10,100 nucleotides of DNA, taken from the NCBI GenBank assembly GCA_002068715.1, contig MWAR01000204.1:1-10100 (forward strand). Reading direction: 5' to 3'. The translations under genes were made by a program, and so were the position numbers. Source of the stretch: a bacterium ADurb.Bin374 (GTDB lineage Bacteria > Riflebacteria > Ozemobacteria > Ozemobacterales > Ozemobacteraceae). The notes under the pieces are model-generated. The model did not search any database. It was given only the letters and a program-made list of their open reading frames with translations, and was not told the origin of the DNA. How positions within the stretch are numbered: the stretch's first letter is position 1; each line of letters opens with the position of its first letter. Shown piece after piece: positions 6,267 to 10,100 of this stretch.

Positions 6267-8155
6267 TTCGCGGCCTCCGTTCCTTTGATGATGCGGGCTT
6301 CGAGAACGGCTTTCCCGTCGCGGCGCAGAAGCGTCACGAAAAGCCACCGGTCGGCCGGAATCCGGTATGAGCGGGCCGCGGCCGCCATCTGTCGTGCTCG
6401 CCAGCTGCTGACATCGTGAACCGCGCACATGAGGCGCTTCCGTTCGGGGTGCCACATGATCCCCTTGGCAGGGCAGACGTCACGCAGTTCCTGAGGGATG
6501 CTTCCGGGGCCGGAAAACATCTCCACTTCCTCGTCGCGGCTTTTCACGCCGAGTTTCCGCCGATATTCTTCGATGCCTTCCCGGCACTGCCATCTCTCCT
6601 TGTCGAACGCGATCTCGTCGACGATGCCCGACACGGCGTATCCGAAGACATCCATGCGGACAACGAGAACGAACTTCGCCTCGCCATGCAGTTCCGGCAG
6701 GGTGACGAGCGGCGACTCGCCGTTCCAGGACCGCAGAAGTTCGCGCATGAAGCGCTTCTCGAAGCTCAGGAAGGTGATGCCGTCGTGCTCGACGATGCGC
6801 AACCCGGCATCGGGAGCCTCCCACGGTCGCCTTGCACCATCCGAAACGATCGACGTCACATCGACCCCCTCGATTTCTTCGGAGGTCCGCGGGCCGCTCA
6901 TCCCTGGCCCGAGAGCCGATAGCGCCGGAAGCAGCTCGTTCGCGCGCGCGAACACCCCGATCACCGGGTTCGGCATGAAGCCGCCTCCCCGGGAAAATCC
7001 CTCGAACGGTGTCGCACCGCCAAGCAGGATGAACCCGGGCTGAACGTCCAGGTCCGCCAGGCTCCGGGCTCCTTCCGGAACATCGGATTCAACGATTTTC
7101 CTCGGATCGATGCCGATGAAGATACCGCCGGGAAAACCAGCGCTGATCGGAAGTTTCACGCGCTCCGCCGGAACCCAGCTCAGCATCGAGCCATAATCCG
7201 GGTCCCAGGGTGGTCCCGGCAACTCGTAGGCCGGCTCCGTCCGCGAAACGGGCAGTTCCGCGCGCAGAACACCGTCTGCGGCGGAATACGACACGAAGAG
7301 AGGCGGAAGAGTTCTGATCTGTTCGAGCACGACACCCATCATCTTGCCGAGCGGCGTATCGGGAATGGGCGGCGGTGCCGCAGGCGGGGCATGATCGCAC
7401 CGGACCTGAAAAATCGTCTTCGATTCCGATGCCGTCACCTTTTCCAGCAGGTATCTGCCGCCGAAGGGACAAACCGGCATGCTGGCAACCGAAACCGGCT
7501 CACCCTCTTTGATCTGGGTCGCCGAGCCTCCGGCTTTCGTGAGGAGACGGCCGATCCTGCGGCAGTTTCGGCCGCAGGCCGCGGTATTTCTTTTCACGCC
7601 GAGGCCGGCTTCTTCCTGGAGCGCTCTTGCCAGCAACCGGGCCACCATGCCGGGCGCGATCCATCCGCCGATATCGGCGTTTTCGAGCTCCGCGGGAAAC
7701 GCGGGAAAGGGGGCCGGAATATTCGCCTCTTCCCCCGGGGAAGTCCGGGAAGGAACGTCCGATTCCGGAAGAAGCGCGAAGAGATTCACCGAATGGCGTG
7801 AATCTCCGACGAAGCGGGCCGGCTGCCCATTTTTGCTGAAGACGGTCCGAAGACTTCCTTGTTCGCCCAGGGCCATGCCGATTTCAACCATCCGCATCCG
7901 GGCCAGCAGGGCAAGAAACTCCGTGGGCAGCATGCCGCGCAGTCTGCCCGGGGTTTTCCCATCGACGCAGGCGATTTCGGGCATCTCCAGGATGCTGTCA
8001 ACCAGCCAGGCCAGGGATTTCGCGCGAAAGAAGGCGAGATATGACGATCGTTCCTCCGCTCGAACCGGCGCGGCACAGGCCAGCAGGAAGAACGGCACCA
8101 GAACGGGCCAGATCAGATACGAACGGGCACACGAAGCGCGTTGTTTCCAAAACAT
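6263..8155 (-). CDS. Exported protein of unknown function with two pilin-like Cys/His segments
   Basis: I do not recognise the overall family. The 630-residue product has a signal peptide with hydrophobic core 13-29. It can be read as signal peptidase I type (cut after Pro-Val-Arg-Ala 33) or as a lipoprotein (Leu-Leu-Ala-Cys 27). Two segments share the layout of pilin globular domains. Residues 192-256 have Cys194, Asn197, Arg199, Cys-Pro-x-Gly-Gly-x-Tyr (229-235) and V-x-C253-x-H255. Residues 522-582 have Cys524, Cys561-Pro and Cys577-x-x-His580. Between them is a Pro-rich linker (256-268) and a long beta-rich region with Gly-rich turns. The gene stops on the VIT/VWA start (ATGA), so the two products are probably made together and may interact. 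The start at 8155 is preferred over the ATG at 8161 because AGAGGA lies seven bases upstream of it but only one base from the other. The last residues end Gly-Thr-Glu-Ala-Ala-Lys with no membrane segment. That it is a real exported gene is clear; its function is unknown. Confidence 0.8.
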   Translation of the reverse strand: MFWKQRASCARSYLIWPVLVPFFLLACAAPVRAEERSSYLAFFRAKSLAWLVDSILEMPEIACVDGKTPGRLRGMLPTEFLALLARMRMVEIGMALGEQGSLRTVFSKNGQPARFVGDSRHSVNLFALLPESDVPSRTSPGEEANIPAPFPAFPAELENADIGGWIAPGMVARLLARALQEEAGLGVKRNTAACGRNCRRIGRLLTKAGGSATQIKEGEPVSVASMPVCPFGGRYLLEKVTASESKTIFQVRCDHAPPAAPPPIPDTPLGKMMGVVLEQIRTLPPLFVSYSAADGVLRAELPVSRTEPAYELPGPPWDPDYGSMLSWVPAERVKLPISAGFPGGIFIGIDPRKIVESDVPEGARSLADLDVQPGFILLGGATPFEGFSRGGGFMPNPVIGVFARANELLPALSALGPGMSGPRTSEEIEGVDVTSIVSDGARRPWEAPDAGLRIVEHDGITFLSFEKRFMRELLRSWNGESPLVTLPELHGEAKFVLVVRMDVFGYAVSGIVDEIAFDKERWQCREGIEEYRRKLGVKSRDEEVEMFSGPGSIPQELRDVCPAKGIMWHPERKRLMCAVHDVSSWRARQMAAAARSYRIPADRWLFVTLLRRDGKAVLEARIIKGTEAAK

Positions 8156-8162
8156 GCTCATT

Positions 8163-8168
8163 TCCTCT
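8163..8168 (-). promoter_or_regulatory. Ribosome-binding site AGAGGA deciding the start of the 630-residue gene
   Basis: Two in-frame ATG codons lie six bases apart (8161 and 8155). AGAGGA is seven bases before the second and only one base before the first, so the second should be the main start. Confidence 0.6.
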
Positions 8169-8175
8169 CGTTTTT

Positions 8176-8185
8176 TGTCCGGACA
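8176..8185. repeat. 10-base perfect palindrome TGTCCGGACA
   Basis: A perfect dyad lies just upstream of the ribosome site of the minus-strand cluster and downstream of the AT-rich patch that may hold its promoter. The position suits a repressor site, but a 10-base palindrome in GC-rich DNA can arise by chance. Confidence 0.25.
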
Positions 8186-8204
8186 GGCGCGGAAGAGGGC
8201 ATCG

Positions 8205-8235
8205 AAAATAAATAATTCATATCATATATAATCTT
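8205..8235. promoter_or_regulatory. AT-rich patch, possible promoter of the minus-strand cluster
   Basis: This short stretch is strongly AT-rich within otherwise GC-rich DNA. On the minus strand it offers a TATGAT -10-like hexamer (8221-8226) about 65 bases before the first gene of the cluster, but no good -35 is spaced for it. On the plus strand it contains a perfect TATAAT (8227-8232), also without a clear -35. It is the most likely site for strand opening for the exported-protein cluster; direction and exact hexamers are uncertain. Confidence 0.3.
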
Positions 8236-8315
8236 TCACGGATTCGTCCCACTTCGGAAGGCTTTCTCCTTTTTTGTATCACACAAGGTGCAGAATGAGA
8301 AATCGGTGTTCGTGA

Positions 8316-10100
<1,785 letters not shown>

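Noticed and set aside
6267..6455. Extended start for the VIT/VWA gene at 6455
   Set aside because: The added 63 residues are Arg/Ser-rich, lie inside the upstream gene and would bury the signal peptide. The ATG at 6266 has GGAGG and an ATGA overlap.
243..8155. Equating the cluster with the E. coli yfaTAQP/yfaS locus
   Set aside because: A thioester-less A2M is shared, but the 630-residue protein shows no similarity I can recognise to YfaA, and the VIT/VWA and NHL genes have no counterpart there that I know of.

Overview
The window comes from a GC-rich Gram-negative-type bacterium. It holds five protein genes in two divergent blocks and no RNA genes, insertion sequences or CRISPR arrays that I can see. 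The best hint of lineage is a type IV pilin/pseudopilin-like segment built into two of the exported proteins. It has a form I associate with minor pilins of candidate phyla such as Riflebacteria/Ozemobacteria. This placement is from memory of the family and is tentative.

Layout. On the minus strand, reading from about 8155 down to 1, lies a four-gene cluster in which every product starts with a secretion signal. In order these are: (a) a 630-residue protein of no family I recognise, with two cysteine/histidine pilin-like segments; (b) a 723-residue VIT + von Willebrand A (VWA) protein with a pilin-type globular domain at its C-terminus; (c) a 1219-residue alpha-2-macroglobulin (A2M)-like protein that lacks the thioester; (d) the first 81 residues of an NHL-repeat beta-propeller protein that runs off the left edge. 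Genes a/b overlap as ATGA and c/d as TGATG, so both pairs look translationally coupled. A 192-base gap separates b from c.

On the plus strand, from 8448 to the right edge, are the first 551 codons of a monomeric NADP-dependent isocitrate dehydrogenase, with the catalytic residues that fall within the window intact. Between the two blocks is a divergent intergenic region (8156-8447). It carries a plausible extended -10 promoter, a leader hairpin and a short tandem motif ahead of the dehydrogenase gene, and an AT-rich patch that may serve the minus-strand cluster.

How the genes may work together (inference). The cluster reads as a secreted or envelope-anchored module of interaction domains: a VIT/VWA metal-ion adhesion module, an A2M-type multidomain protein with a bait-like segment, an NHL propeller, and a Cys-rich partner. 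The unusual feature is the repeated reuse of a pilin-type C..N..R / CP..GG / C-x(1-2)-H module in soluble exported proteins that have no prepilin leader. The isocitrate dehydrogenase is a housekeeping TCA-cycle gene and is probably unrelated.
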